A DNA stretch of 9,966 nucleotides, taken from positions 6,459-16,424 of the forward strand of contig DBCV01000006.1 in assembly GCA_002293245.1 (NCBI GenBank), in the 5' to 3' direction. A program made the position numbers and the translations under genes. Each line of letters begins with the position of its first letter. The first letter of the stretch is position 1. Below, in pieces: positions 1 to 6,114 of the stretch. The stretch comes from Candidatus Saccharibacteria bacterium UBA949 (GTDB lineage Bacteria > Patescibacteriota > Saccharimonadia > Saccharimonadales > Saccharimonadaceae). Below the pieces are notes generated by a model. It saw nothing but the letters and a program-made list of their open reading frames with translations. It was not told the origin of the DNA and searched no databases.

Positions 1-882
1 GAGCCGCTTAACTCCATCCGGGCAATTGAGGACTGGATGAGGAAAACCCACGGCCGCGGGCTCAGCCTAATTGAGCGCACGGAAATCGGCTTGGCACTGG
101 AAAAGGTGCCGGAGCAGATTGCCAAAGGTTTCCCGTTGAATTTTATCCTGCAACTGGACGCGGCGTGGGACAACCCGGACATTGAGACTGTTGAGGTCGT
201 ACGCGCATTTTACCCGGTGGCGATGACGCTGGCGCGGTTGGGCTTATCCAACAAGTCAACTGGGTTGTCTTCTGGGGGAGTTCTACTGGACGGCAAGTTG
301 GTCGGGGGAAGACGCAGCGGAACGCGCGGGGCTAATCTTGGCCGAATGTTCGGACTGTCGGCTGGTTTTGGCAGGGATGCCACACCGTTTGAGGGCATGA
401 CTGTGCGCGACTTTATTTTGCGCAACGACAGCCGAGAGATGGCGGGAGAAGCCGGAGTGAGCCGCGACAAACACGTCATCCAGACTGAAATCCACTACTG
501 TATAACAATCAAGGCGGCGGACGGCTGTCAGGACGAGTTTATCTCGATTCAGTATCTAAACCTGACAAGCGCCCAGTTTTTGGGCCTGGAACCGATTGCG
601 GATACGGATAACTTACCCGAAGGGGATAAATTTGTGTGTTCGTTTGAACAGGCGGCAGAATTAGTAAAGAACCCGGCGAATGGGTTCTATCCGCCACATG
701 GGTTCAGTTTACTATGTTTGAAGTTGAGCGATATCACGCCGTGTGGCGAGAGCGTCGCCGGGATGGCATGTGATAATATCAATAATAAGTCGTCGTATGA
801 CCCAGCGGTGCCGTTTGACGGATTAGCCGCGTTGCTTGATAAGTACTGGATTACTGTTGCCAGAGGTATGCGCAACTTCTGA
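1..882 (+). CDS. Hypothetical protein, 5' end open at window edge
   Basis: I do not recognise this protein. The frame is open back to base 1 without a stop, and the first 12 codons read as sensible, GC-ending codons like the rest, so the gene probably starts outside the window. The first ATG inside is at 37, with a GAGG five bases upstream, so a start there (281 residues) is also possible. Counting from that Met, residues 1-70 look alpha-helical and soluble, residues 76-112 are rich in Gly, Ser and Arg, and the C-terminal half carries six cysteines (155, 164, 201, 227, 236, 245) without an obvious zinc-finger spacing. No signal peptide, membrane segment or nucleotide-binding loop is visible. 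A hairpin terminator follows the TGA stop, which supports a real, expressed gene. No function is proposed. Confidence 0.7.
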   Translation, partial: EPLNSIRAIEDWMRKTHGRGLSLIERTEIGLALEKVPEQIAKGFPLNFILQLDAAWDNPDIETVEVVRAFYPVAMTLARLGLSNKSTGLSSGGVLLDGKLVGGRRSGTRGANLGRMFGLSAGFGRDATPFEGMTVRDFILRNDSREMAGEAGVSRDKHVIQTEIHYCITIKAADGCQDEFISIQYLNLTSAQFLGLEPIADTDNLPEGDKFVCSFEQAAELVKNPANGFYPPHGFSLLCLKLSDITPCGESVAGMACDNINNKSSYDPAVPFDGLAALLDKYWITVARGMRNF

Positions 883-907
883 TTTTGTTTCATAGAAATA
901 CGATTAG

Positions 908-939
908 CCGCCGAGGGTTTTATGCCGCGGCGGTTTTTT
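908..939 (+). terminator. Rho-independent terminator of the first gene
   Basis: A 6-bp GC stem (CCGCCG at 908-913 pairing with CGGCGG at 928-933) continues, after an A/G mismatch, into two more G-C pairs and a short loop, and is followed by six T residues (934-939). It begins 25 bases after the stop of the upstream plus-strand gene. The minus strand has no T-run after the hairpin, so it should not terminate the converging ATPase gene. Confidence 0.85.
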
Positions 940-968
940 CATGATTGGTTTTTAGCTGCTCTTTACGC

Positions 969-2225
969 TTAGGGTCCGAGTGCGTCGATAGGGATGATGT
1001 TGATGCCGTCCGGGCGGGTGTAGGCGTAGCCAGAGCCGATGATGATGTTACGGGAGACGATTTTGCGGGTTTGGGTTTCGATGGTATTGCGAGTGAAGTC
1101 GGTGATGGTTTTGACGCCGGATTCGATAAAACCTTCGCCGAGTTTTACCTCGAAGATGGCGGCGTCGCCGTTGGGTCTTTGGACGATGGCGTCGATTTCT
1201 AGGCCGGTTGAATCGCGGTAGTAGTAGACTTCGGCGTCAAGGGGGGTGGCGTAGACGCGGAGGTCGTGGATGACTTGGGATTCAAAAAGGAAGCCTGTGT
1301 AATTGAGGTCGTTGAATAGGGATTCTGAGTCGAGTCCGAGGGCGGCGACGGCGAGGGAGGTGTCAGCGAGGTGGCGCTTGGGGGCTTTTCGGAGGGTTGC
1401 AGAGGAGCGGATGTGGGGGTTCCAGGCGGGTTGGTCTTCGGTGGCCATTAGTCTGGCCAGGGCGTCTAGGTAATCTGTAATTGTGGGGCGGGAAATGTCA
1501 TCGTTATCAAAATCCTGAATATCTTTTATAAAGGTTGACACTTCGGTAATGGTCGAGATGTTTCGGGCGATAGATTGGAGCAGGTAGCGAACGCGCACGG
1601 GGTCGCGCCTGGTGTCGGATACACGGCTCATGTCGACTTCGGCGAGGAGTTTTACGTAGGCGGAGTTGATACGCTGGGCGATGGATTCGCTTGCGCCAAC
1701 CAATTCTGGCCAACCGCCGATCGCCAGGCGGCGAGTAATTTCGTGGATGTCGGTTTTGTATTCCTTGGTTGGGATTTGTGCACCGGCGAAGAGGTTCTTC
1801 AAGGAAACGTAGCCGTCCGAATAACCGAGTTCTTGCCAAGACATGGTGCGCATTTGTAGTTCGATAAAGCGGCCAGCACCGGAATGCATGCGGGCCGATT
1901 CTTCCGGATTGGCCGATCCAGTCAAGATAAACTGTCCCCTGTCCACACGGTCATCCACAGCGTGGCGAATATAATCCCAAAGCCGGGGCTGAAACTGCCA
2001 CTCGTCGATCAACCGCGGCGTCTCACCAAGCAACAAAGCATCTGGGTCAACAGCCATCAGATTAGGTACCTGAGGATCCGTGTCGACTTGCAGGGTGCTT
2101 TTGGCCTGCTGCCTGGCAGTTTCAGACTTGCCGCAAGCCTTTGGGCCGCGAATAAGAACGGCTCCAGCGGCCTCGAGAGATTCTTTTAATTCTTGATCGA
2201 TGATACGAGGAATATACTTGTCCAT
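969..2225 (-). CDS. AAA family ATPase with C-terminal DUF4143 domain
   Basis: This 418-residue protein has the layout of the AAA_14/DUF4143 family. A P-loop GPKACGKS lies at 27-34, a Walker-B-like RLIDEWQ at 71-77, and a sensor-1-like FILTGSAN at 99-106, followed by the family's GRFIEL and MSWQEL segment. The C-terminal part holds the DUF4143 region, ending in a PD-(D/E)XK-like pattern (LEIDAIV then IFEVK). Such ATPases are common in bacteria and archaea, often as accessory genes; their role is mostly unknown and none is assigned here. No membrane segment is seen. The ATG at 2225 is the only sensible start and has no Shine-Dalgarno sequence; a promoter sits so close that the mRNA may be leaderless. 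The 3' two-thirds of the gene is much more G-rich on the plus strand than the 5' third. Confidence 0.9.
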   Translation of the reverse strand: MDKYIPRIIDQELKESLEAAGAVLIRGPKACGKSETARQQAKSTLQVDTDPQVPNLMAVDPDALLLGETPRLIDEWQFQPRLWDYIRHAVDDRVDRGQFILTGSANPEESARMHSGAGRFIELQMRTMSWQELGYSDGYVSLKNLFAGAQIPTKEYKTDIHEITRRLAIGGWPELVGASESIAQRINSAYVKLLAEVDMSRVSDTRRDPVRVRYLLQSIARNISTITEVSTFIKDIQDFDNDDISRPTITDYLDALARLMATEDQPAWNPHIRSSATLRKAPKRHLADTSLAVAALGLDSESLFNDLNYTGFLFESQVIHDLRVYATPLDAEVYYYRDSTGLEIDAIVQRPNGDAAIFEVKLGEGFIESGVKTITDFTRNTIETQTRKIVSRNIIIGSGYAYTRPDGINIIPIDALGP

Positions 2226-2242
2226 GCTTATATATTAGCATG
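2223..2242. promoter_or_regulatory. Palindrome over the ATPase -10 box and start codon
   Basis: CATGCTTATATATTAGCATG is an inverted repeat with perfect 6-bp arms (CATGCT and AGCATG) and a nearly symmetrical AT centre. It covers both the -10 box and the ATG, a position suited to an operator, for example for autoregulation. It could also be a chance AT-rich palindrome; no regulator is identified. Confidence 0.4.
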
Positions 2243-2260
2243 GTGGTTTACATTTTTCAA
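2232..2260 (-). promoter_or_regulatory. Promoter of the DUF4143 ATPase gene
   Basis: On the minus strand TTGAAA (2255-2260, 5 of 6 to consensus) and TAATAT (2232-2237, 4 of 6) are separated by exactly 17 bp. Only six bases separate the -10 box from the ATG at 2225, so the expected transcription start falls on or beside the A of the start codon. No ribosome binding site is present in that gap. Confidence 0.55.
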
Positions 2261-2316
2261 GGTTTTTGTTTTATATTTTTGGAGGGTTTCAGTTTACATT
2301 ATTTAAGCAGTTGCGG

Positions 2317-3657
2317 TTACATTTTTAGGCCGAGGCGGCGTTCTTCGGTCATGAAGAGGCCGAGATTTTCGTCGGCGCGGTTCAGAACACCGTCGACGAT
2401 TTTTTTGGCGACGTTTTCGCCGTAGATGTTGCCGGCTTTGCGCATGGATTTGTTGTTGATGGTGCCTTTGATAATTTCAACCATGAAGCTGGAGTCGATG
2501 GGGGGGACAGGGACGTTGCAGCCAGCTAAGAATGTTTCACCGCGGTCGGAGCCGAAGCGAACAGTGGCGCAGGGAACGCCCAGGACGTTGAGTTCTTCGA
2601 CTTGGCTGCCGGAGTCGATAACCATGGTCGGACTTTTGAGAGAGAGGGCAACAACGTCGCGGTGATATGTGATGGCTGGAGTGGTAATGAACGATTTCGG
2701 GTATTTTTTGAGCCATTCTTCGACGCGTTTTTTGAGCTTATAGCGCTCGAGGGCGGCAATAAAGCCATTGAGCTGGACTAGGTAAACTTTGAGACCGCCG
2801 TCTAGCATCTTGTCGATCATATTCATGACGATCTGCATGCGCCTTTCGTTTTCTGTGGTTTCGCGGCGGTGAAGGATGACGGGGATGAATTCGCCGGATT
2901 TGAGTAGTGGCTGCTCCTTAAAAATAACGGCTTTGTCGGCTTCGGCGGCGGATTTACGGACGGCATCGACAACCGAGTTGCCGACGACCTCGATGTTTTC
3001 TTTAACAAAACCTTCGCTGAGTAAGAATTCGCGGTCGATTTCGTGCGGGGCGGCGTGGTAACCAGTGCCGGCTTCTGCCACACGGGTGTCCATCTGTTCG
3101 GGATAGGGTTCGATGGAGCCGAGTTCAAGATTGCTGCGTTTTTGTATGGCGGTGTGGTATTCGTCAAACTTAAATTTGCCAGATTTGAAGTCGTCGTAGA
3201 ATTTTTGGTAAACTTCGGCTTTGGGGGTGAGGGTGCGAATACCGGCCTCGACGTGAACGCAGGCCTCGCGGTGGAGAATGGAGCTGAGTCCGATGGTCAT
3301 GGCGGCAAAAGTGTCGCCGTGGATGTAGGGGATGGGGGTTTTGCCGTTTTCGCGCAGAAAGTCGAGAATTTTGCCGAAGCGTTCGATGGATTGGGCTGTG
3401 CGTTCGTGAATGTCGCCAGAAATCTCGAGGTTGGCGCCAACTTCCATGTTGAATTCTTTGAGTACGCCGCCAGAGTAACGGAAATCGTGATGCTGACCAG
3501 TATGGCAAAGCAGCACTAGGGCGCCGCGACGCTTGAGCTCGGTGTATAATGGGGCCTGTTTAATAATGTCTGGTTTGGTGGCGATTATGATAATATGCAC
3601 CAGCTTTTGTTCCGCACCCAGAATTTTTTGCTCGTGGTTATTCGTAAAATATTTCAT
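2317..3657 (-). CDS. wecB: UDP-N-acetylglucosamine 2-epimerase (non-hydrolysing)
   Basis: The enzyme interconverts UDP-GlcNAc and UDP-ManNAc in the cytoplasm, supplying ManNAc for surface polysaccharides. The 446-residue protein shows the two-domain GT-B-like epimerase pattern: ATKPDIIKQAP (26-36, the family GTRPE loop), TGQHHD (53-58), HGDT (113-116), HVEAGIRT (135-142), PEQ (186-188), HRRE (263-266), DSGSQVEE (348-355) and GSDRGE (369-374, the usual TERPE). Residues aligning with E. coli WecB Asp95, Glu117, Glu131 and His213 are kept as D115, E137, E187 and H263. The protein is longer than the usual roughly 370-390 residues because about 40 extra residues (about 143-183) lie between HVEAGIRT and the PEQ motif, plus a short N-terminal extension. 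The ATG at 3657 follows a weak AGGG and a promoter. It lies 27 bp after rnpA on the same strand, where yidC often sits. Confidence 0.9.
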   Translation of the reverse strand: MKYFTNNHEQKILGAEQKLVHIIIIATKPDIIKQAPLYTELKRRGALVLLCHTGQHHDFRYSGGVLKEFNMEVGANLEISGDIHERTAQSIERFGKILDFLRENGKTPIPYIHGDTFAAMTIGLSSILHREACVHVEAGIRTLTPKAEVYQKFYDDFKSGKFKFDEYHTAIQKRSNLELGSIEPYPEQMDTRVAEAGTGYHAAPHEIDREFLLSEGFVKENIEVVGNSVVDAVRKSAAEADKAVIFKEQPLLKSGEFIPVILHRRETTENERRMQIVMNMIDKMLDGGLKVYLVQLNGFIAALERYKLKKRVEEWLKKYPKSFITTPAITYHRDVVALSLKSPTMVIDSGSQVEELNVLGVPCATVRFGSDRGETFLAGCNVPVPPIDSSFMVEIIKGTINNKSMRKAGNIYGENVAKKIVDGVLNRADENLGLFMTEERRLGLKM

Positions 3658-3666
3658 AGTAGCCCT

Positions 3667-3675
3667 AGTATAGCA
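3667..3675 (-). promoter_or_regulatory. Extended -10 promoter of wecB
   Basis: In the 27-bp gap after rnpA, the minus strand reads TGCTATACT: an extended -10 (TGN) directly before TATACT (5 of 6). No convincing -35 is found at 16-18 bp, as expected for an extended -10 promoter. The ATG at 3657 lies nine bases downstream, leaving a leader of only a few bases. Confidence 0.45.
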
Positions 3676-3684
3676 TGGAATAAA

Positions 3685-4032
3685 TCAATGCGGAAGCATG
3701 CGCGCATCGGTAAGGAGACTGCGTATGGTTTGCGCCAAATCTGTAAAGTCAATCGTTAGTACCTCCGGTGAATAGATGGTGAAGATGGCATCGAGCGGAC
3801 CTGTGAGCTCGGGGAGTAATGGTTGGATAGCGGCGTAAACGCGGCGACGAATACGGTTGCGGCTGACGGCTGATTTGGCAACCTTCTTGCTAACCACTAC
3901 CGCAAGGCGAGTCTTGCCGCGAGTGTTAGGCATAAACGTGAGCGATACCAACTTGCCACGGACGCTTCGGCCGTGCCGATAAACATATTGAACGCCACCG
4001 CGGGCGTGAAAGCGGTATTGTTGTGAGAGCAT
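3685..4032 (-). CDS. rnpA: Ribonuclease P protein component
   Basis: This is the protein subunit of RNase P, which binds the catalytic RNA and the 5' leader of pre-tRNA. The 115-residue length is normal for the family. The basic RNR motif is clear: KKVAKSAVSRNRIRRRV at 49-65. The N-terminal FHARGGVQYVYRHG (8-21) and the central LVSLTFMP (28-35) beta strand fit the substrate-binding cleft. The start ATG (4032) shares its A with the last base of the rpmH stop (TAATG on the minus strand), which implies translational coupling to L34, a very common pairing. No terminator is visible after the TGA. Confidence 0.95.
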   Translation of the reverse strand: MLSQQYRFHARGGVQYVYRHGRSVRGKLVSLTFMPNTRGKTRLAVVVSKKVAKSAVSRNRIRRRVYAAIQPLLPELTGPLDAIFTIYSPEVLTIDFTDLAQTIRSLLTDARMLPH

Positions 4033-4187
4033 TAGAATTTGTGTTTTACGGATGTCAATCTTGCACGACCTTTGGTGCGTCGACGTTTGAGTACCTTCTG
4101 GCCGTTTTTGGTGGAATTGCGCTTCATGAAGCCATGTTCTTTATTATTCTGCCGTTTGTGCGGCTGGTAAGTGCCTTTTGTGGCCAT
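4032..4187 (-). CDS. rpmH: 50S ribosomal protein L34
   Basis: A 51-codon gene encodes a small, strongly basic protein with the L34 pattern: [18 protein letters not shown] (6-23), then [19 protein letters not shown] (26-44). L34 is a late-assembling protein of the large ribosomal subunit that lies against 23S rRNA. The usual MKRTYQP start is replaced by MATKGTYQP, and a short VKHKF tail follows, so it is a few residues longer than typical 44-47-residue homologues. An AAGGA ribosome binding site (4196-4200) lies eight bases before the ATG. It is transcribed divergently from dnaA and overlaps rnpA by one base. Confidence 0.95.
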   Translation of the reverse strand: MATKGTYQPHKRQNNKEHGFMKRNSTKNGQKVLKRRRTKGRARLTSVKHKF

Positions 4188-4224
4188 ATATTTATTCCTT
4201 ATTTACTTTTTTACAACTTGTTCT

Positions 4225-4253
4225 ATTGTAGCGGATTTTTCCACAAATATCAA
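4225..4253 (-). promoter_or_regulatory. rpmH-rnpA promoter with DnaA box in its spacer
   Basis: On the minus strand TTGATA (4248-4253, 5 of 6) and TACAAT (4225-4230, 5 of 6) are separated by exactly 17 bp. The predicted start near 4218 gives a leader of about 30 bases that includes the AAGGA site. A perfect TTTTCCACA DnaA box (4237-4245) lies inside the spacer and another (4258-4266) just upstream of the -35. Confidence 0.75.
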
Positions 4254-4378
4254 GGGCTTTTCCACAGCTTTTACGGTTTAGACTGCGATTTGTGGAAAAC
4301 TTATATCTGTTCGCGAGAGCCCGCCATTCGGACAACACAGCCAAACCCCCACCCACAAAAACTAGCGCTTGTGGAAAA
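4237..4378. promoter_or_regulatory. DnaA-box cluster upstream of dnaA
   Basis: Four identical 9-mers matching the relaxed DnaA consensus TTWTNCACA occur in this 142-bp span: TTTTCCACA at 4237-4245 and 4258-4266 on the plus strand, and the same motif on the minus strand at 4291-4299 and 4370-4378. The pairs face each other. The cluster lies between the divergent rpmH and dnaA promoters and touches both. It may take part in origin function, in autoregulation of dnaA, or both. Confidence 0.85.
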
Positions 4379-4397
4379 CTTTTAAATCAGATATAAT
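4369..4397 (+). promoter_or_regulatory. dnaA promoter overlapping a DnaA box
   Basis: A perfect TATAAT (4392-4397) is preceded, at a 17-bp spacing, by the weak -35 TTGTGG (4369-4374). That hexamer overlaps the DnaA box at 4370-4378, so bound DnaA would occlude RNA polymerase. The leader is about 26 bases and carries GGAGG (4416-4420) nine bases before the dnaA ATG. Confidence 0.65.
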
Positions 4398-4429
4398 GGC
4401 AGAAAATACGAGCGAGGAGGTAAGAAAAA

Positions 4430-5827
4430 ATGCATCAAGTTTGGCAAGCAGTGATTGAACAAGCGGAATTGGCGAAACTCTCGGGACCGACGATTTCGTT
4501 GTTCTTTCGCAAAAGCGATATTATTGATTTCGATGGGGCTCACGCAAGACTTGAGGTTTTGAATATCTTTGCCAGACGCCAGTTTGAGACAAAACTCGCA
4601 AAACCACTACAGCAGTTGATGGCGAAAGCGGGTTATCCCGGTGTTAAATTTACCATTGTAATCCGGAGCGGAAAAAATGGTGGCAAGAAGAGTGAGCGTG
4701 CGGCTCAGCCGGATTTTTCTGGGCGTATAGCGAGTCCAAAGAGAATCTCTGCGCCGCCGAAAAACGCCTCGTTTGTATCGTCTGGAACGCCAAAACGGTA
4801 TGGTGGCGAGCCCAATAATGGGTTGAACCCGAGATATAGGTTCGCAAACTTTATTGTTGGAGGGAATAATGACCTGGCACACGCGGCATGTCAGGCGGTG
4901 GTGGAAGCGCCGGGCGAAAGATATAATCCGCTGTTCATATACGGTGGCGTGGGCCTGGGCAAAACTCACTTGATTCAAGCGATTGGCAACGCTCTGGCCG
5001 AAAAAGACCCTAGTTTGAAAATCTTATACACCACGATTGAGGAGTTCTACAACGCCTTTGTGAATGCGATGCGCAGGAAGGTGTCGGGTTTTTCTGACGA
5101 TTACCGGAAATTAGACGTATTGATTGTGGACGATATGCAGTATATTGCCGGGAAGGAAAAATCCCAAGAAGAGTTTTTCCATACTTTTAACGCACTGCAA
5201 CAGATGAATAAACAGGTTATTATTAGCTCCGACCGGCCGCCACGGGAGATATCCACTCTGACCGATCGGTTGCGAACACGATTAGAGATGGGAATGGCTA
5301 TCGATATTCAGATGCCGGACTACGAGACACGTTGCGCGATCATCAGCGCAAAGTCTGGGCTGTCGGGGGTCACATTAGATACGCAAATTGTGGAATACTT
5401 GGCCGAAAATATCCGCAATAATATTCGGGAGCTTGAGGGGGTCTTAAACCAATTGTTGGCTTACTGTGAGGTACGAGGTATTGAACCAACTATCGAGCTA
5501 GCAAAAAGTATCTTGACTCAATCCCATGTGGTCAAACCAAAAACATTGAATGCAAAACAGATAATAGACAAGACTGCGCGGTATTTCAAACTCGACCCGA
5601 AAATCATGTGCGGCAAAGATCGCAGCCATAATATCGCCGAACCACGACAAATCGCGATGTATTTAATTCGTACAGAACTATCGATGAGCTTCCCAAAAAT
5701 CGGTCGAGAGTTTAGCCGAGATCACTCCAGCGTAATGCATTCCGTGGAAAAAATTGATGAATGCATCAAAAACGATTTTTATATACGCCAACAGGTATCA
5801 GACATACGGGAGAAACTGTATGGATAG
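4430..5827 (+). CDS. dnaA: Chromosomal replication initiator protein DnaA
   Basis: DnaA binds origin boxes, oligomerises with ATP, unwinds the origin and helps load the replicative helicase. All four domains are visible in 465 residues: domain I (about 1-80), a Lys/Ser/Pro-rich linker (81-130), the AAA+ domain (about 135-345) and the DNA-binding domain IV (about 370-465). Walker A is GGVGLGKTH (172-180), Walker B LIVDDMQ (231-237), sensor 1 VIISSDRPP (263-271), the arginine-finger region DRLRTRLEMG (279-288) and sensor 2 NIRELEG (331-337). The DNA-binding signature is NIAEPRQIAMYL (401-412) and IGREFSRDHSSV (424-435). The latter is one residue shorter than the canonical FGGRDHTTV loop. The ATG has a strong AGGAGG site. 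DnaA boxes before and after the gene suggest autoregulation and mark the origin. Confidence 0.98.
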   Translation: MHQVWQAVIEQAELAKLSGPTISLFFRKSDIIDFDGAHARLEVLNIFARRQFETKLAKPLQQLMAKAGYPGVKFTIVIRSGKNGGKKSERAAQPDFSGRIASPKRISAPPKNASFVSSGTPKRYGGEPNNGLNPRYRFANFIVGGNNDLAHAACQAVVEAPGERYNPLFIYGGVGLGKTHLIQAIGNALAEKDPSLKILYTTIEEFYNAFVNAMRRKVSGFSDDYRKLDVLIVDDMQYIAGKEKSQEEFFHTFNALQQMNKQVIISSDRPPREISTLTDRLRTRLEMGMAIDIQMPDYETRCAIISAKSGLSGVTLDTQIVEYLAENIRNNIRELEGVLNQLLAYCEVRGIEPTIELAKSILTQSHVVKPKTLNAKQIIDKTARYFKLDPKIMCGKDRSHNIAEPRQIAMYLIRTELSMSFPKIGREFSRDHSSVMHSVEKIDECIKNDFYIRQQVSDIREKLYG

Positions 5828-6114
5828 TCGCATAGGTAACTGTGGAAAAACAGTGGAAAACTCTGCTTGGGAGGTGTCGAAAAAAAAGGCGAAAACATGT
5901 GTGATAGTTTGCACAAGAATTCGAGAAAGCAACGGAAACGGCTGGAAATTGCGGAAAAATAGTGAAAAAACGCTGGAATCTGCACATAGTATCCACAAAG
6001 ATTTCCACAACTCTTTTTTGGGAAATACAGTAGCCAGTGGGAGATTTACCGGGTTTGCACATACACCTACTACTACGACTACTAACTTATATAGTAATAA
6101 AGAAAGGAATAACA
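5828..6114. other. Putative replication origin (oriC), dnaA-dnaN spacer
   Basis: The 287-bp spacer is dense in DnaA-box-like 9-mers: TGTGGAAAA at 5841-5849 (perfect, minus), AGTGGAAAA at 5852-5860 (one mismatch, minus), GTTTGCACA at 5907-5915 and 6053-6061 (one mismatch, plus), GTATCCACA at 5989-5997 (one mismatch, plus) and ATTTCCACA at 6001-6009 (one mismatch, plus). Paired boxes are 11 or 12 bp apart, about one helical turn. A-runs lie at 5880-5887 and in the region between the boxes. The right end holds a DnaA-trio tract and an AT-rich stretch. Position and content match bipartite origins flanking dnaA. No credible gene lies here. Confidence 0.8.
6053..6101 (+). other. Basal unwinding element: DnaA box, DnaA-trios, AT-rich stretch
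   Basis: A box-like GTTTGCACA (6053-6061) is followed after five bases by the tract CTACTACTACGACTACTA (6067-6084), six trinucleotides of which five are CTA. This is the complement of the 3'-GAT-5' DnaA-trio repeats described for the Bacillus subtilis unwinding system. AT-rich TTATATAGTAATAAAG (about 6087-6101) follows, as expected for the melting site. The element runs into the dnaN ribosome binding site. A TATAGT (6090-6095) inside it could also be a -10 box for dnaN, but no -35 is found at the right distance. Confidence 0.7.

Noticed and set aside
945..1202. Plus-strand Asp/Val/Gly-rich open frame at the 3' end of the ATPase gene
   Set aside because: It is antisense to the well-supported DUF4143 domain and low in complexity, reflecting the strong G skew.
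969..2225. Possible toxin-antitoxin or defence module based on the DUF4143 ATPase and its palindrome
   Set aside because: No small partner gene or defence-type neighbour is visible on either side; DUF4143 ATPases are frequent as lone genes.
3043..3519. 158-codon plus-strand open frame inside wecB
   Set aside because: It is the antisense shadow of a GC-biased gene; its low-complexity Val/Gly/Phe-rich product mirrors the codons of the epimerase.
4351..4360. ACCCACAAAA as a further DnaA box
   Set aside because: It deviates at several positions from TTWTNCACA and lacks the TCCACA core.
4023..4385. Plus-strand open frame across rpmH and the dnaA control region
   Set aside because: It is antisense to rpmH, runs through promoters and DnaA boxes, and its product resembles nothing.
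6037..6114. N-terminal extension of DnaN from ATG 6037
   Set aside because: The extra 26 residues are encoded by the DnaA-trio tract, and the MELEISQS start with AAAGGA at good spacing matches the family.
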